A stretch of DNA of 64,000 nucleotides from Pomphorhynchus laevis (GCA_012934845.2 WNNJ02001668.1:213382-277381), one strand, 5' to 3'; numbered from the stretch's first letter, positions 11,201 to 24,430 are shown. Translations and numbers: made by a program. The notes: generated by a model not told the origin, from the sequence alone.

Positions 11201-12965
11201 GATTTTGATATGTGGATTTTGATATGTGGATTTTGATATGTGGATTTTGATATGTGGATTTTGATATGTGGATTTTGATATGTGGATTTTGATATGTGGA
11301 TTTTGATATGTGGATTTTGATATGTGGATTTTGATATGTGGATTTTGATATGTGGATTTTGATATGTGGATTTTGATATGTGGATTTTGATATGTGGATT
11401 TTGATATGTGGATTTTGATATGTGGATTTTGATATGTGGATTTTGATATGTGGATTTTGATATGTGGATTTTGATATGTGGATTTTGATATGTGGATTTT
11501 GATATGTGGATTTTGATATGTGGATTTTGATATGTGGATTTTGATATGTGGATTTTGATATGTGGATTTTGATATGTGGATTTTGATATGTGGATTTTGA
11601 TATGTGGATTTTGATATGTGGATTTTGATATGTGGATTTTGATATGTGGATTTTGATATGTGGATTTTGATATGTGGATTTTGATATGTGGATTTTGATA
11701 TGTGGATTTTGATATGTGGATTTTGATATGTGGATTTTGATATGTGGATTTTGATATGTGGATTTTGATATGTGGATTTTGATATGTGGATTTTGATATG
11801 TGGATTTTGATATGTGGATTTTGATATGTGGATTTTGATATGTGGATTTTGATATGTGGATTTTGATATGTGGATTTTGATATGTGGATTTTGATATGTG
11901 GATTTTGATATGTGGATTTTGATATGTGGATTTTGATATGTGGATTTTGATATGTGGATTTTGATATGTGGATTTTGATATGTGGATTTTGATATGTGGA
12001 TTTTGATATGTGGATTTTGATATGTGGATTTTGATATGTGGATTTTGATATGTGGATTTTGATATGTGGATTTTGATATGTGGATTTTGATATGTGGATT
12101 TTGATATGTGGATTTTGATATGTGGATTTTGATATGTGGATTTTGATATGTGGATTTTGATATGTGGATTTTGATATGTGGATTTTGATATGTGGATTTT
12201 GATATGTGGATTTTGATATGTGGATTTTGATATGTGGATTTTGATATGTGGATTTTGATATGTGGATTTTGATATGTGGATTTTGATATGTGGATTTTGA
12301 TATGTGGATTCTGATATGTGGATTTTGATATGTGGATTTTGATATGTGGATTTTGATATGTGGATTTTGATATGTGGATTTTGATATGTGGATTTTGATA
12401 TGTGGATTTTGATATGTGGATTTTGATATGTGGATTTTGATATGTGGATTTTGATATGTGGATTTTGATATGTGGATTTTGATATGTGGATTTTGATATG
12501 TGGATTTTGATATGTGGATTTTGATATGTGGATTTTGATATGTGGATTTTGATATGTGGATTTTGATATGTGGATTTTGATATGTGGATTTTGATATGTG
12601 GATTTTGATATGTGGATTTTGATATGTGGATTTTGATATGTGGATTTTGATATGTGGATTTTGATATGTGGATTTTGATATGTGGATTTTGATATGTGGA
12701 TTTTGATATGTGGATTTTGATATGTGGATTTTGATATGTGGATTTTGATATGTGGATTTTGATATGTGGATTTTGATATGTGGATTTTGATATGTGGATT
12801 TTGATATGTGGATTTTGATATGTGGATTTTGATATGTGGATTTTGATATGTGGATTTTGATATGTGGATTTTGATATGTGGATTTTGATATGTGGATTTT
12901 GATATGTGGATTTTGATATGTGGATTTTGATATGTGGATTTTGATATGTGGATTTTGATATGTGG
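8239..12965. repeat. Minisatellite array: 14-bp unit, 337 full copies
   Basis: The unit GATATGTGGATTTT repeats without any length change from 8239 to 12965 (337 full units plus 9 bases). Only three single-base differences are visible, all T to C at unit position 13 (8307, 9847, 12311). Since 14 bp is not a multiple of 3, any reading frame cycles through a 42-bp (14-codon) period; the minus strand lacks stops in all frames, which creates artificial open frames of over 1,600 codons reading IHISKSTYQNPHIK. The array lies between the 5' ends of two oppositely oriented L2-like LINEs. The near-perfect homogeneity implies a very recent expansion or an assembly consensus effect. Confidence 0.98.
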
Positions 12966-15900
12966 TTTCCTATTTGGCTTTTGTGACAACAAACGCATAC
13001 GCGACCTCTCCCATAAGAACATATCAACCCCCAACGTGTCCACTCAAACCATCCCAGTCGTTTATGATGTCCTTTGTCAACAAGCTGATCATGTCACCAC
13101 ATGCACTTCTAATTCATGTTTTAACTTCCCATAACCCCTCTCTACCCTTCTGTCTCGTTTCTCAATAACCTACATCTCTTAATCAAAATTACCTCCACCA
13201 ACCTCCATAATCCTTCCACTCATAACCTTTCCTCACGTCGCTAACCACCCTCTATATTATCCAAATCCATTTTGTCTTCCGCTGTCGAGCCTACTCACTT
13301 GATATCCTCAACTCTCAGCTCTCCTATCGTGATCTCACCAACTCACGTTACTCATCCTCCTTTACGGAAACGCTTTTCTTCACGCGATCGTTGCATCATC
13401 ATCACTAATATCCTTCTTTCCACCTTTTATCTCCACAAGCACGTCTCGACCACGAGGTTTCCGCATTCAGATCCATCCTCTCGTCTCTTGTTTCTGCGGA
13501 TAAACCATCCTTTTTCAACATCTCCTCTGTCGCATTCATCTGCCTAAACAAATTTTCTCAATCTCATCCTTTGCAAACCTTTCCAAAAAATTCTTTTCAA
13601 GCATCGCTCTCACGCGCCCTCTGTCGTCTCCGAACGATTCAAACTCATGTCCACTTTAGCCACTCGCATTTTCCTTGATCGCCCCCTCCGAAATCGCTCA
13701 ACTCTCATCTGCCCAGATCAAAAACGCCGTCGCAAGGAACACGACGAAATATGCTCTCTTCATCCGAAGCATCGATGGAAATTTTCAAACCAACACCTGC
13801 TCAAAAATTCGATAGCGATTCATCTCCCCTATGTGTATTCTCCACTAGCCCCTATAACAACAACACACGGCTTTCGCCTCGGCCTCTTCAACATTAGATC
13901 TATTCTCAATAAATCCGTTATCATTCTCAACCTATTCACCAATCAATCCATCGATCTCTCCTGCCTCACCGAATCCTGGCACTCCGATTATGACGACCTA
14001 TTCCATCCACCGTTTGATCTCTGCCGGTTGCTGACTAGTCGAATCCGCTCGTACCCTCAGCTCATCCCCTTCTAAATTCTCTAATCATGGCGGCATTGTC
14101 GCATTCGCCCGTCACCCCGCGTCTATTCGCAAAATCACTTCCCTTTTCAGTCCTTGCTCACTTGAACTACTCACTTGTCGTTCTTCTAACTTGATCAAGA
14201 GAGATCTCGCCATTGTATACCGTCCTGGTTCATCTGCTCCTACCTCCTTATTTTTTTTACCAAACTCGCTGACCTTTTGTCCAACTGTTCTTTGTCCTCA
14301 ACCCTTCAATCGTTCTTGGCGACTTCCACATTCGCTTCGACCCCCCTCTTCCACCGAGTCCATCCAGTTCATCAACATTCTATCCAACTATAACTACAAA
14401 CGCATTTCCACTGCCCCACACATATCCTTTGTGAAGCGCTCGAGATCATCGCTGTCCCCGATCATTTTGCTGACTACACCACACTGTCCATCTTCGATCC
14501 TGGTCTATCCGATCACTTTCTCGTCACACTTGATCTCACATACAACCACACCCCTCATCACACACCAACAATCCTACGTCGCCTTTGGAGAAATCTTGAC
14601 CTCTCCCTTCTCCGCTCTCCTTTACTCAAATCGTCTCTATCCTATTCCACAATAACATATCCTTTCATCACGATATCGCCTTTATTTTCTACTCTGAACT
14701 CACATTCACTCTCGATCTTCTCTTGCCCTTCAAGCCTCACCCACACCGTCGCTTGCACCGTGCCTTATGGTTTGACATCCAATGCCTACTATCAAAGCGT
14801 CGACTCTGTCATGCTTTTCGAGTATATCACCACTCTCTCATAGGTGATTTCCGCTCGATCACTCCGTATTTCCGTGATTCCTATCTTGCTCTTTGCCGGT
14901 ATCATATCAACCTACTACGTATCAAATTTAACTTATTATAGCAGCATAAAATCATCACTTCATTCAACTATAAGACTATCTGGCATACTTTTAACTCAAT
15001 CTTTGCTCGGTCCTCTTCGCCTTGCAACATCAATCCCCATGATTATTCGTCATTTCTCCAGTCCAAAGTATCAACGTTGCTCTTTCACACCCCGGTCTAT
15101 ATCCTATCCCACTCTGCCCAGTCTACTCTCATCCTTCCGGAACTCTTTCATCTTCTCCCTGTCTACCCTACAGAAGTATCATCTGTCCTCATGTTCATGC
15201 CCAACCAATCCTCAACTGCCAATCCCCTGCCTACCCACATACTAAAATCCATATGCTCATCGATATCCCATTTTATCACAACCTTGTTTAACTCGTCCAT
15301 CCGCAGTCGTTTTTTCCCTTCACAATGAAAATCCGCAATCGTTCCTCCCCTCCTTAAGAAACAATCGCTCGACCCCTCCCTTCCTTCTAGCTATCGTCCT
15401 ATTTCACTACTCCCTACTCTTTCTAAACTCTTAAAACGCATCATCTTAATGCAGATCAACGCTTATCTCTCCTCATCCAATCTGTACCTTACTTTTCAAT
15501 CTGCTTTCCGCTCTAATCATTCCACAGAAATCGCCTGCATGAAAGTTTACAAAGACTTACTCATTTCTCGAGGCAAGACTCTATCCTCCCATCCCTATTT
15601 TTAGCGAAGTCCCACAAGGTTCAGTTATGAGACCCCTGCTTTTCTCTATTCTACTCGGCATCTCTTCCGTTTATCAAACCTCACTCCTTTAACGTCATGG
15701 AATACGCCGATGACATCCTCATATATGCTCATGCACCTGTCCTTCGCATACACGATATCGGCATTTCTGCCTCGAACTGTCTTTCTATCTACAAACGTCT
15801 CTCCTATCTTCGTCTCGTTCTAAACCCCGACAAGTCAAAAATAATGTGGATCATCTCCCATCAACCTAACATATCTCCTCCCCATGTATCTTTTGGATTA

Positions 15901-16596
15901 TCAATCATCCCCATAGTACACAATCTCACTTTCCTAAGCTTCCATTTCGATAATCACCTTTCCCTTAAACCCTTTGTCCGCAACAAGGTCCGCTCGTCTA
16001 GCTTAATTCTCCGTGACATCCGCCGTACCCGCCCCTTATCAAATTCCGTTCATGTATGTCTCTTATTTTCCCTAAACTCGATTATTGTCTCAGCCTTTTC
16101 GCCAATTCTCCAAAATTCATCATCCTAACCCTACAGCGGATCTTCAACTCGCCGTTCGAGTGCTCTTTCGTCTCCGTCGCTTCGACCACACATCCACATA
16201 TCTTGCCCAACTCTCATGGCCCACCATCCACATCCGCATCAATCTCCGCCTTCTTCTAGTAACTTTTCGTCTTATCGCTGTCGGCTCCCCATCGTTCATC
16301 AACTTCCCTATCTTAGACGACACTCGCCCCACCTATCTCTATCACTCCGTTCCCATCGTCCTCTCTTACTCCACATCCCCAATTACTCTAACAACTACGG
16401 TCTCTGATCCTTCCTCGTCGCCGCCCCACTCGCCTGGAATCAACTCCCTCTCGACGTCCGCCGCGTTCCCTCCTTCATCACATTCAAACACCTCCTCCGT
16501 GTACACCTTCTCGACACATGATTTACATCTTTGTTTTATTGTGGTCATGTAGCGGGCGCTGGCACGCATTTGCCACGTTAAAATAAATCTTTTTTT
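12966..16596 (+). mobile_element. L2-like LINE copy, ORF1 remnant to 3' end
   Basis: The copy begins directly at the right edge of the 14-bp array. Order on the plus strand: eroded ORF1 (13000-13850), endonuclease domain (13860-14560, LGLFNIRSILNKS, LTESWHSD), linker (14700-15000), RT (15100-16000; YRPISLLPT, MEYADDILIYAHAP) and C-terminal region (16060-16520). About 170 bp of the palm, between MKVYKDLLISRG and the block reading GSV, is deleted near 15585. Many stops and frameshifts occur. The 3' end is CACGCATTTGCCACGTTAAA followed by an A/T-rich tail, shared with the copies ending at 28022 and 37863. GC content is visibly higher than in host DNA around it. Confidence 0.85.
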
Positions 16597-17242
16597 AAGA
16601 TGGGAAACGAATGAAAGAAATTGGAAAAATTAAATCAGCTAACTGAGTCTACGTATTTAATATAACTATAAAAAAATTCTATTTTCTAGCGTTTCCTACA
16701 CAAACCTGGCAAAATTTTAGATATTTGGATAAACATAATATAATCGAAGCTGCTTATAAGATCGGCAATCAAAAAATGTAAAAAACTGCATTATTTATTT
16801 GACATGGAAGTTAAACTTTATATATTTCTTTGATAATAAGAAATATAATAAGACGTAAATGATCTTCAATATATTTCTTTCTTGCTACATGACTTCATTT
16901 TCATATTTAGAAATATAAAATATACCAATGTTTTTATAGCAAAATAGTTTATTTTACTTAAAGAATAAACTTACTCCGAAGATGAAAGCAGTAACTGTTG
17001 AAATATCTTGAAAATTTTCGTTTCAAAAATAAGGTATTTTCGTTTCTTTAATAAAAATAAAATCACAAGAAAATAATCTAATTTCATCTAAACCTTTTGA
17101 TTTTAAGAATGATTTTTGATTTAAAAAAATCATTAAAATAGGATAAACATTTCTATAGCTATAAAATCTGTCGACATAAATTTCACACACGCGATTAGCG
17201 CAATACAGTTATTTTACAGCTTCAAATATTAATGAATAAATG
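16597..17242. other. AT-rich spacer downstream of DRAP1
   Basis: No gene was recognised. A short motif at about 16633-16660 (AGCTAACTGAGTCTACGTAT) is the inverted counterpart of the end of the Penelope-like tail near 5570-5605, so a small terminal fragment of that element may lie here. The remaining bases include the likely 3' UTR of DRAP1. Confidence 0.5.
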
Positions 17243-17791
17243 CTATTTATCGCCTTGTAATTCATTATTACTATCACTCGACAAAGTTTCAAAGTTTATT
17301 TGTTTGTTGAATTGGGAAGGGTTGTTACAGGAAGGATCATTCTTTGACTGCAATTGTGTCCAACTATTATTCCTAAATTGATTATGAATCTCAACCATCG
17401 ACAATTTGCTGCGAGTACCGCAAGATTTACGGTAAGACGATGTTGATTGACCAAGACATTCTTGAATAGAAGACTTTTTCACACAATTTTGGAGAAATGA
17501 AAATCGAGTTGATCGAATTGACACTAATTCTTGGATGTGAAGTGGAGTTAGTGTCTTTGCTCCTCTACTTAATGTAATTTCACATGCGGATCCGACAAGT
17601 TGTTCGATGAATTGCTCAAGCGCTCTGGATACCATTACAGGCACACAACTAGATAGCTTGCCTATTTTCTCGTTCTTCTGAATAATGCGTTTTACACGTG
17701 CAGGAGGGAACTGTACATTTCGCCTTCGTTTTATCGATACCTTTGTAGGATCCTTATCTGTTGAAGGAATTTTGTTACTCATTTGATCCAT
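17243..17791 (-). CDS. DRAP1: Dr1-associated corepressor (DRAP1 / NC2-alpha), histone-fold protein
   Basis: An uninterrupted 182-codon frame. Residues about 22-95 match the histone fold of NC2-alpha: FPPARVKRIIQKNEKIGKL, then VPVMVSRALEQFIEQLV, then SRGAKTLTPLHIQELV. NC2-alpha pairs with Dr1 (NC2-beta) through this fold, binds TBP on promoter DNA and blocks TFIIA/TFIIB entry; it acts in the nucleus. The C-terminal half is Ser/Asn-rich and unlike other families. Length is close to the human protein (about 205 aa). I chose the ATG at 17791; the frame is open upstream through TTTGCAG, which may be a splice or trans-splice acceptor, so an upstream exon is possible. The 3' end of a CR1-type LINE lies only about 200 bp upstream. 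No frame damage is seen, so this is probably a working host gene. Confidence 0.88.
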   Translation of the reverse strand: MDQMSNKIPSTDKDPTKVSIKRRRNVQFPPARVKRIIQKNEKIGKLSSCVPVMVSRALEQFIEQLVGSACEITLSRGAKTLTPLHIQELVSIRSTRFSFLQNCVKKSSIQECLGQSTSSYRKSCGTRSKLSMVEIHNQFRNNSWTQLQSKNDPSCNNPSQFNKQINFETLSSDSNNELQGDK

Positions 17792-18002
17792 GTATTGGAT
17801 AAGCAATTCTATCTGCAAAGCTTTAAAATTTAAATTCTACTTATAAAATTTAAATTTTAAAAGTACTTATTCTATGGATCTATTGTGATTTGATCATTAT
17901 AAAATGTATTATTATGATCGACTACAAGACAAAGCCGCAAATGGCTGTTCACTTTGTTCACTGTCGATATTTAAAAAAATAAAAAATAAAAAAATGAAGT
18001 GT

Positions 18003-20960
18003 AGAATGTAATCAGCCGAATGGGTAGTTCAACACTGATTGATGTTCGAGCAGTCATGAATCCACTTCCTCACTTGAAGTTTAAAATGTGAATAGCTGGA
18101 GACACAAGCAATTTCCTCAGGTAGTGCATTCCAAATGTTAATTACACGGTGGGAGTGTCTCATTATTCGATGATTTTTACCAGGAGGAAATTTATAGAGG
18201 GTTAGGCGATGTCTACGACAATTTGTAGTTCTGAACTTTATAACATTTGTGGAATATCCTTCAAAAAATTTGACAAATGCCCACATTGCCAAGGCTAACA
18301 AGGATAATCAGTCCTCATACGAATAAGAATTATTAAAGCAAATTCGATACCCACAACGAAGCACTGATTCAAGATCGGTAATTTTTTTAGTACGTGGAAA
18401 AGCAGCTTGAATGCAATACTCAAGATGTGGACGAACCAAAGAACAATAAAGTAGTTTGAAGACAAAAGGATTCATTCTCGAGAAGCAATTTTTGATGCAA
18501 TGCATGGCTCAATCTGCCTTACTGTGAGCAAAGTCAGTATTCAAACGTGTTTTTAGTGTCTTGTGTATTATTACACCCAGATCCTTTTGTTCCGACAATA
18601 GTAAGTATCTTTACTCCAATGTGGTAACTATGATCGATCACAATGCTACCTAATCTCATACATACGCATTTACTTATATTTAACTTCATCTGCGTTGCTT
18701 CACTCCATTCATAAATGCGGTCAAGGTCGTTCTGTAACAGTTTAGCATCCAGTTTACTATCTCTAATGCACCGTTTTACATCATCGGCAAAGGCTAAGCA
18801 TGGGTTTTAGATACGTAATAATAAGTCATTTAGAAATGTGATAAAAAGAAGAGGACCCAATACCGTACCCTGAGGGACTCAACAATTTACATATCTTATA
18901 GTGGAAATGTGGCTCCCTACTCTAACTTTGTAGAAACGTCGACTAAGGAATTCCCGAACCCAATTGCAGATGATACAAGGTACACCATAGTAATATAGCA
19001 AATTAATTAGACATAAGTGCGGAATTTGATCGAATGCCTTTGAAAAATCTAAGAATATAACGCCAACGTATTTACCTAAGCTAGTCGCCTCAGTCCACAG
19101 TTCACGGGCTGATAACAGGTTAGTAAGACACGACCGCTTGGAACGAAAACCGTACTGTGAATTTGTAATAATCCTGTGATCATCTAAATGATGCAAAATT
19201 CTACGGGCAATCAATCTCTCCATAACTTTACATACGGAACTTGTTAGGCTTATAGGTCTATAGTCTAAGCAAGATGACGGTATCGATTTCTTTGGAATTG
19301 GGACAATAATTGCAGACTTCCACGAATTAGGAACCTATGACTTGGAAATACTGGATTGGAAGAGTTTGGCAATATATGGAGCAATATATGAAGACAGTTT
19401 TTAGAAGGAACAGAGAAATGCCATCTGGGCCTGTTGAGCTATGGGGATCAAGATTTCTTAAGTACGCATCAACTTCACTGGAATATATTTTAGAAGTTGT
19501 TGATCGTTGTGGAATAGCTCCCAATCTCTAATTAATATCAGTTTTCACATAATCATCATACGGAAGAGAAAAGCCCGAAGTTAGAGTTTCAGGAATTTCA
19601 ATTTTATTAGTCAATACACCATTCACTGTTTTAATAGAATTGATTAGAGAATGAATAATTCTATTGGGTCGAACATATGCCCAAAACTGTTTAGGCTGTT
19701 CCCAAGCCTGAATCGCAATAAGGACTTCGAACTCATTCCGATTTCTCGGTTTTAGCCTTGTACATAAGTTTCGTATTACTCTATATGAGGAATTAGATTC
19801 GAATCTGAACGTGACATGTGCCAAAGGTGATTACGAGTTTTCAACATAAGCTTCAGATCTTTATCAAACCAAGCGGTAAATTTAGATTGTGAAGAAATTG
19901 CACGTGTTGGAGGGAATGTTTCTAAATATTCATTATATAATCCAAAATCTGATTAAGTAGATCCTTATCTTCACCTATCACGCGAAGTGGATAAAGCTTA
20001 CTAAAATTTAAAATGTCTTCAATTTTGACCTTTTAACAATGACACTTAAATACTTTCTCACAATTACTAAAGAAATGAATGCTATGAGTAGACGCTAAAA
20101 CGAGTACACAATGATCACTGCTACCGATAGGTGGCAGATAACTAACTCTATATGCCACTGATACATTTGGTAAATGCTAAATAGAGCCCGGCCTTAACGA
20201 ACTACATGTAGGTTTGTATATATGATGAATTAGAAGCAGTTCAGCAACTAGGAATTCGGATAAATCCTGTTCATCAATGCTACCTTCAGTGAAGAGAGAG
20301 ATTCTGACCAGTTTGATTTTGGTAGACTGAAATTGCCAACGAGTATAAGATGTTTGCTAATGCACAAAGAGCTCAACAGTTGCTTTAAAGCATCAAAATT
20401 TATTGAAACTGATAGGGACCGATATATAACGCAAATATTAAGACTGACGGACTTACAGTTAGCATAAAAACACAAACTCTTAAACGATCCATATTCGTCA
20501 CATTGAGATGATATTTGATATAATGAAATTGTTGCGAGTTTACGAAGCAACTCCATCTCCACACTTACCAGATATTCGATCAGCTCGTAGCAGCTGATAA
20601 CTGGAATGCTAATAAGGGTAACCAGGATTCAGTTATCCAGAAAAAATCGTACGAATGTGACAGAATATGTTGCTTAAGTTCTACGACCTTGATTTATCAA
20701 ACTACGGAAATTCGAATAACCGATTGACCAATGCCGTGAAACATTACTAACAATATCTGTTTGTTGTTTCGCCTCAAAAATACCTTCGAATGAAACCAGG
20801 CATTCTAACAGAGGACACATTTCTCGACTGCTACTGCTTGAAGAAACTATCGGGAGATACACAATCCGACCAGGTTGTAAAAATTCGTTGTTAGTTTTGC
20901 TCATAAATGCTTCATCGAAACCAATCGAACTGTCGGCCGCCATTTCACAACGCGAAAATT
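18003..20960 (-). mobile_element. CR1/jockey-type LINE, long but broken copy
   Basis: Minus-strand order: start of the endonuclease region (20943-20674), endonuclease core (20562-20248; ICVIYRSLSVS, LILVGNFSLPKSNWSE), linker (19824-19528; RNLCTRLKPRNR), RT fingers (19524-19327; SSTGPDGISLFLLK), palm (19223-18879; MERLIARRILHHLDDH, SQYGFRSKRSCLTNLL, VIFLDFSKAFDQIPH), PQGTVLGPLLF and AFADDVK near 18860-18790, and C-terminal domain (18505-18029; RPHLEYCIQAAFP, RRHRLTLYKFP). About half a dozen or more stops and shifts separate the pieces, so it cannot move by itself. ORF1 is not seen. Confidence 0.85.
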
Positions 20961-21029
20961 TCGAACAAAAATGTAAACTACACCACTAGCTAAACGACTT
21001 TTCAATTCTTCATTTGCTTTCCTAAGCTT

Positions 21030-21720
21030 CATATGGTCCTTTAATGCGAGATCGCGAAAAGAATACGTGTATTGGTTCCCTTCAATCGATATCTATTAGC
21101 ATCATTAAACGATCTTTTGGATCACTAGAGGCATGTAGCTTCAGAATAATATACAAGGCCCTCATCGAATCTCGAATGCTATACGCATCTCCCGCAGCGT
21201 ATCCACATCTGTGCAAGAACATTGTGGCTTACGAATCAATTCTCCGGTCGGCTACTCGTCTTGTTCCCACTGTCAAAGACCTGCCGTTTGACCAGAAGTT
21301 AGAAATCCTAGGTGTTTCAACGGTTTGTGAAAGTTTGGTAAAAGCTGATCTTATGCTGGTATGGAGGGCAATTTTATCGCTCACTCATCCCCTCAACTTC
21401 ATGTTTTGCCTACGCAACTCCGAGAAATTACGTGGACATCGACTAACGCTCAAACATCGTAGAAAAGTCCATCGACACTATCAGGATATCAGAGATCGAG
21501 TAATAAACAGTTGGAACAGACTCCCGTCATCTGCAATTGAATGCCGGAACATCCGAGAATTTCGGCGTGCGCTGAAGAGTGTATCGCTCTCATAGGAAGT
21601 CGAACCTGATTTGGATTTTTTTTGTTTTACTGACATTGTACTTTTTTTACATTGAGATCCAGCCAAACGAGCCACCGCTCATCGGCTGTTGTATACTAAT
21701 AATATCCACGCTTTAATAAG
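21030..21720 (+). mobile_element. CR1-type LINE, 5'-truncated 3' end
   Basis: A 183-codon open frame (21044-21595) is the C-terminal region after the RT of a CR1-type ORF2: IIYKALIESRMLYASPAAYP, SATRLVPTVKDLPFDQKLE and LRGHRLTLKHRRKVHRHYQD. The frame is uninterrupted to a stop, so this copy is younger than its minus-strand neighbour. RT and endonuclease are absent, the usual result of incomplete reverse transcription. Confidence 0.8.
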
Positions 21721-22249
21721 ATATTGGCATGATAAATAGAGATCATTACGACCTTCAATAGTCGAGGCTTATCAGTTAATTTCTTTCCTAATCTAAACAC
21801 CTTGCGTAGGTTCAAACAACTTGCAATCTCCTCGTAATCTTTCTGCAAAGCTGAGAAAAAATGTCGCGTAATCTATCAACATCGTGATTTTATCCTTGGG
21901 AATTTTCTACGGTTGATTATGGGTTGATTTCTACGATAGGTTGCAATAATTGATATTGTAAATATTTCGAAGCGTGATTTTAATAGTTATTATTATCAAT
22001 GGACAACAAAGTGAGCAGCAATGCTCATTACAAGTTGTGTCATAATCAGAAAAAGTAAATGTAGATGGTATTTGCTATTGTTTATATGACCTCTGACTCG
22101 GTCTTCGTATTCAAAAAGGGATCTTCCTCCAGATTTCGTTTAAAATAAGCCAGATTCGAGGATGCAACTGTTGAGTCAGCAATGTGGTTCCGATTATTAA
22201 CGATTCGCTGGAATTATAGGGATGTTCGTTTGTAGCGTAATCGTTATGT
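21721..22249. other. Spacer, nothing recognised
   Basis: No convincing gene, RNA or repeat was seen. Confidence 0.5.
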
Positions 22250-22900
22250 TTTTAGCATGAACCGATGACCACGAAGTGAGGTTATTCACGCGTATACATT
22301 AGTGATCTGAGTGCATGGCGATTGTCGTGTAAAATCTGCCAGGCTAGGCACAGGTCTGCCTTGTCTCGCAGATATCGAAGTGATCTCATTCCCAAACTCG
22401 AGAGCCGATCCTGTTATTCCATATGTCTAACCTCTTTTACCATTTTAGTTGCTGATCGGAAGATATACTCTATATTATTGCGTTCTTGTAAGGTGATTGG
22501 GTAACAGGCCGGCAAGCATATAGGAGGATGATCAAAATAAGTGCTTGTGAGATAGTTTTGAAGCGTGAGATGTAAATATAAACAAAAGCTAGGCGGATCA
22601 GGCACTTCAGTGTCAGTATGTAAATGTGTCGATAAGTTAGAACATACATAAACACCTAAATCCTTGTATGAGTTTGTCCTAAGAATAACACTTTTGTTTA
22701 TATGATAAATATGAGCTGACTCGGCCGGACGTCTTAATATGCAAATGTAGGGCATACTTTTTCAAATTGAATTTTAAGCCGTTCAAAATCAACTAATCAT
22801 TTATGGTGTTAATATCATTCTGCAATATGTCTACATCTGGGTCCAAAAATATGGGACGCCAGATTTTTAAATCATCAGCATAGAGAACAGCACATGAATA
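22250..22900 (-). mobile_element. CR1-type LINE remnant (end of RT and C-terminal region)
   Basis: On the minus strand 22755-22414 reads NSYKDLGVYVCSNLSTHLH and ERNNIEYIFRSATKMVKEVRH, the post-RT segment of CR1-type ORF2; upstream (22890-22800) lie the remains of the block after YADD. It is short and frame-broken. Confidence 0.65.
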
Positions 22901-24430
22901 GTTATTTTAACAGCACATGAATAGTTATTTTAACAGCACATTTCATTTGCTATTGTTTAATAGCAAATGAAATTAACGTTTCGTGAGGTTTCTTTGTGGA
23001 TTGTACATTTTCAAGTGTTTAACACAAAGACTAATTATACATATCGATAAGTTGGTCAAATAATATAAATTAAAAGAAATAATTCTTAATTTTAATAGTA
23101 ATTTGTGTGAAATGTCTGTAAATTAATAAAATTATATGATTTGCTGATTTAAAATAATACTAAATAATTAAAATAATATTTTTTTAGAAGTTGACGAGCG
23201 AGGGAACATAATCTATTCAATGAATTTTCGATTGCAACTGTATTCATCACCAGATTGTATGCAGTTATAAGTAAAGAATTTTTAATCCAGTCAAAAAAAT
23301 CTTAAAAAAATTAAGAAAATGATAATTAAAATAAATAAAATAGATATTTTGTATTTCACCAATTTTCGACTATTGTGATAGTTCTTTTGATGCCATCAAA
23401 TTTTAAGAGTGATTTTCGTGAAATTTAGCATTGATTGCAATATCGCTAAATCTACAACATCAAAATAGTAAAGGTTACCAGAAGGGAATTATACACTTTG
23501 GAAATTATAAATTAAAAATAACTTTGTCCAAACATTTGGTTTGGGCAGCATCAAGCGATGTATTCGTAAATTAAAGTTGTGAATTTTAATGACATTATAA
23601 GTAAAGCCATCGTTTAGTTAAACTAGAGGTAATGCAAAGCTTAGAGTTCAGCTCTAATATGATAGATAAAATCATAAACGAGGTTAACTGGAAACCCTAT
23701 TCGATATCATTGTGCAATCAAGATTTACATATCAAGGGTGTCCAACTCAATCATTCCTCTCGTCATTCAAAAGCTCGGTTGTAAGCTCTAGATAACTCGT
23801 AATTAATGCACATTACAGTTTAATAGTAACGTTTTAATTACAATGGAATAATTACAGTTTTAATTTAAACGTACTGGAAAATGCTTTAAAGTAAAATTTA
23901 GTCAGCATTATGATTAAAAAAAGGCATTCCATTTTATGAATGACACAAAGTGACACGTATTTACTATAGATTAACGAGGGATGATATCTATGTTCAAACT
24001 TAAACACTAAAATCAGTATGTTGTGCGAAATATTTGAACTAAAATCCTAAAACTATATTGCAAATATTTTAACTAAATATTAGCACTAAAATCAGCATGT
24101 TATGCAAAATATTTGAGTAATTTTCTATAATGGAATATTTTAAACTACTATCAGTTTCATAGACTAATAGATATTTGACAAACGAATTCATCTTCAAAGT
24201 TATCGCAGATCGGCCATTGATTTATCAACTGCAGTCAAAATTGTTTTCGATAGTTTTGGGGATCTCTCCTGCTTACTATCCGTGAATGATAGACGAGAAA
24301 CTCGTGGGCATGTATGGAAATTTAAAAAGCCTATATTATTATTAGTGGCGTCCGAACCTCGTAGCTTTACCAAAGTGTACAGCCAGCGATGCAATAATAT
24401 CCACTTTAATTTCTTTTTTACAGTACTGTT
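22901..24430. other. AT-rich spacer with small direct repeats
   Basis: Apart from the hairpin at 22941 no gene is recognised. A direct repeat of about 37 bp (CACTAAAATCAGTATGTTGT... at about 24004 and CACTAAAATCAGCATGTTAT... at about 24082) is present. Short minus-strand frames near 24200-24448 match nothing. Confidence 0.5.
22941..22972. repeat. Perfect hairpin, 14-bp stem
   Basis: TTTCATTTGCTATT (22941-22954) is exactly repeated inverted at 22959-22972, with loop GTTT. Just before it, CAGCACATGAATAGTTATTT is duplicated in tandem (about 22889-22935). Confidence 0.75.

Noticed and set aside
8239-12965. CRISPR array or telomere-like repeat
   Set aside because: There are no spacers between units, and the unit is not a telomere motif such as TTAGGG.
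7874-13043. Open frames of 1,717 and 1,602 codons on the minus strand
   Set aside because: They consist almost entirely of the translated 14-bp tandem array, which has no stop in any minus frame; the ends are LINE or unrelated sequence.
17243-17818. DRAP1 start at 17818
   Set aside because: The codon there is TTG; the first ATG in frame is at 17791.
22941-22972. Hairpin as a transcription terminator or microRNA precursor
   Set aside because: The stem is only 14 bp with a 4-nt loop, and there is no context for either.
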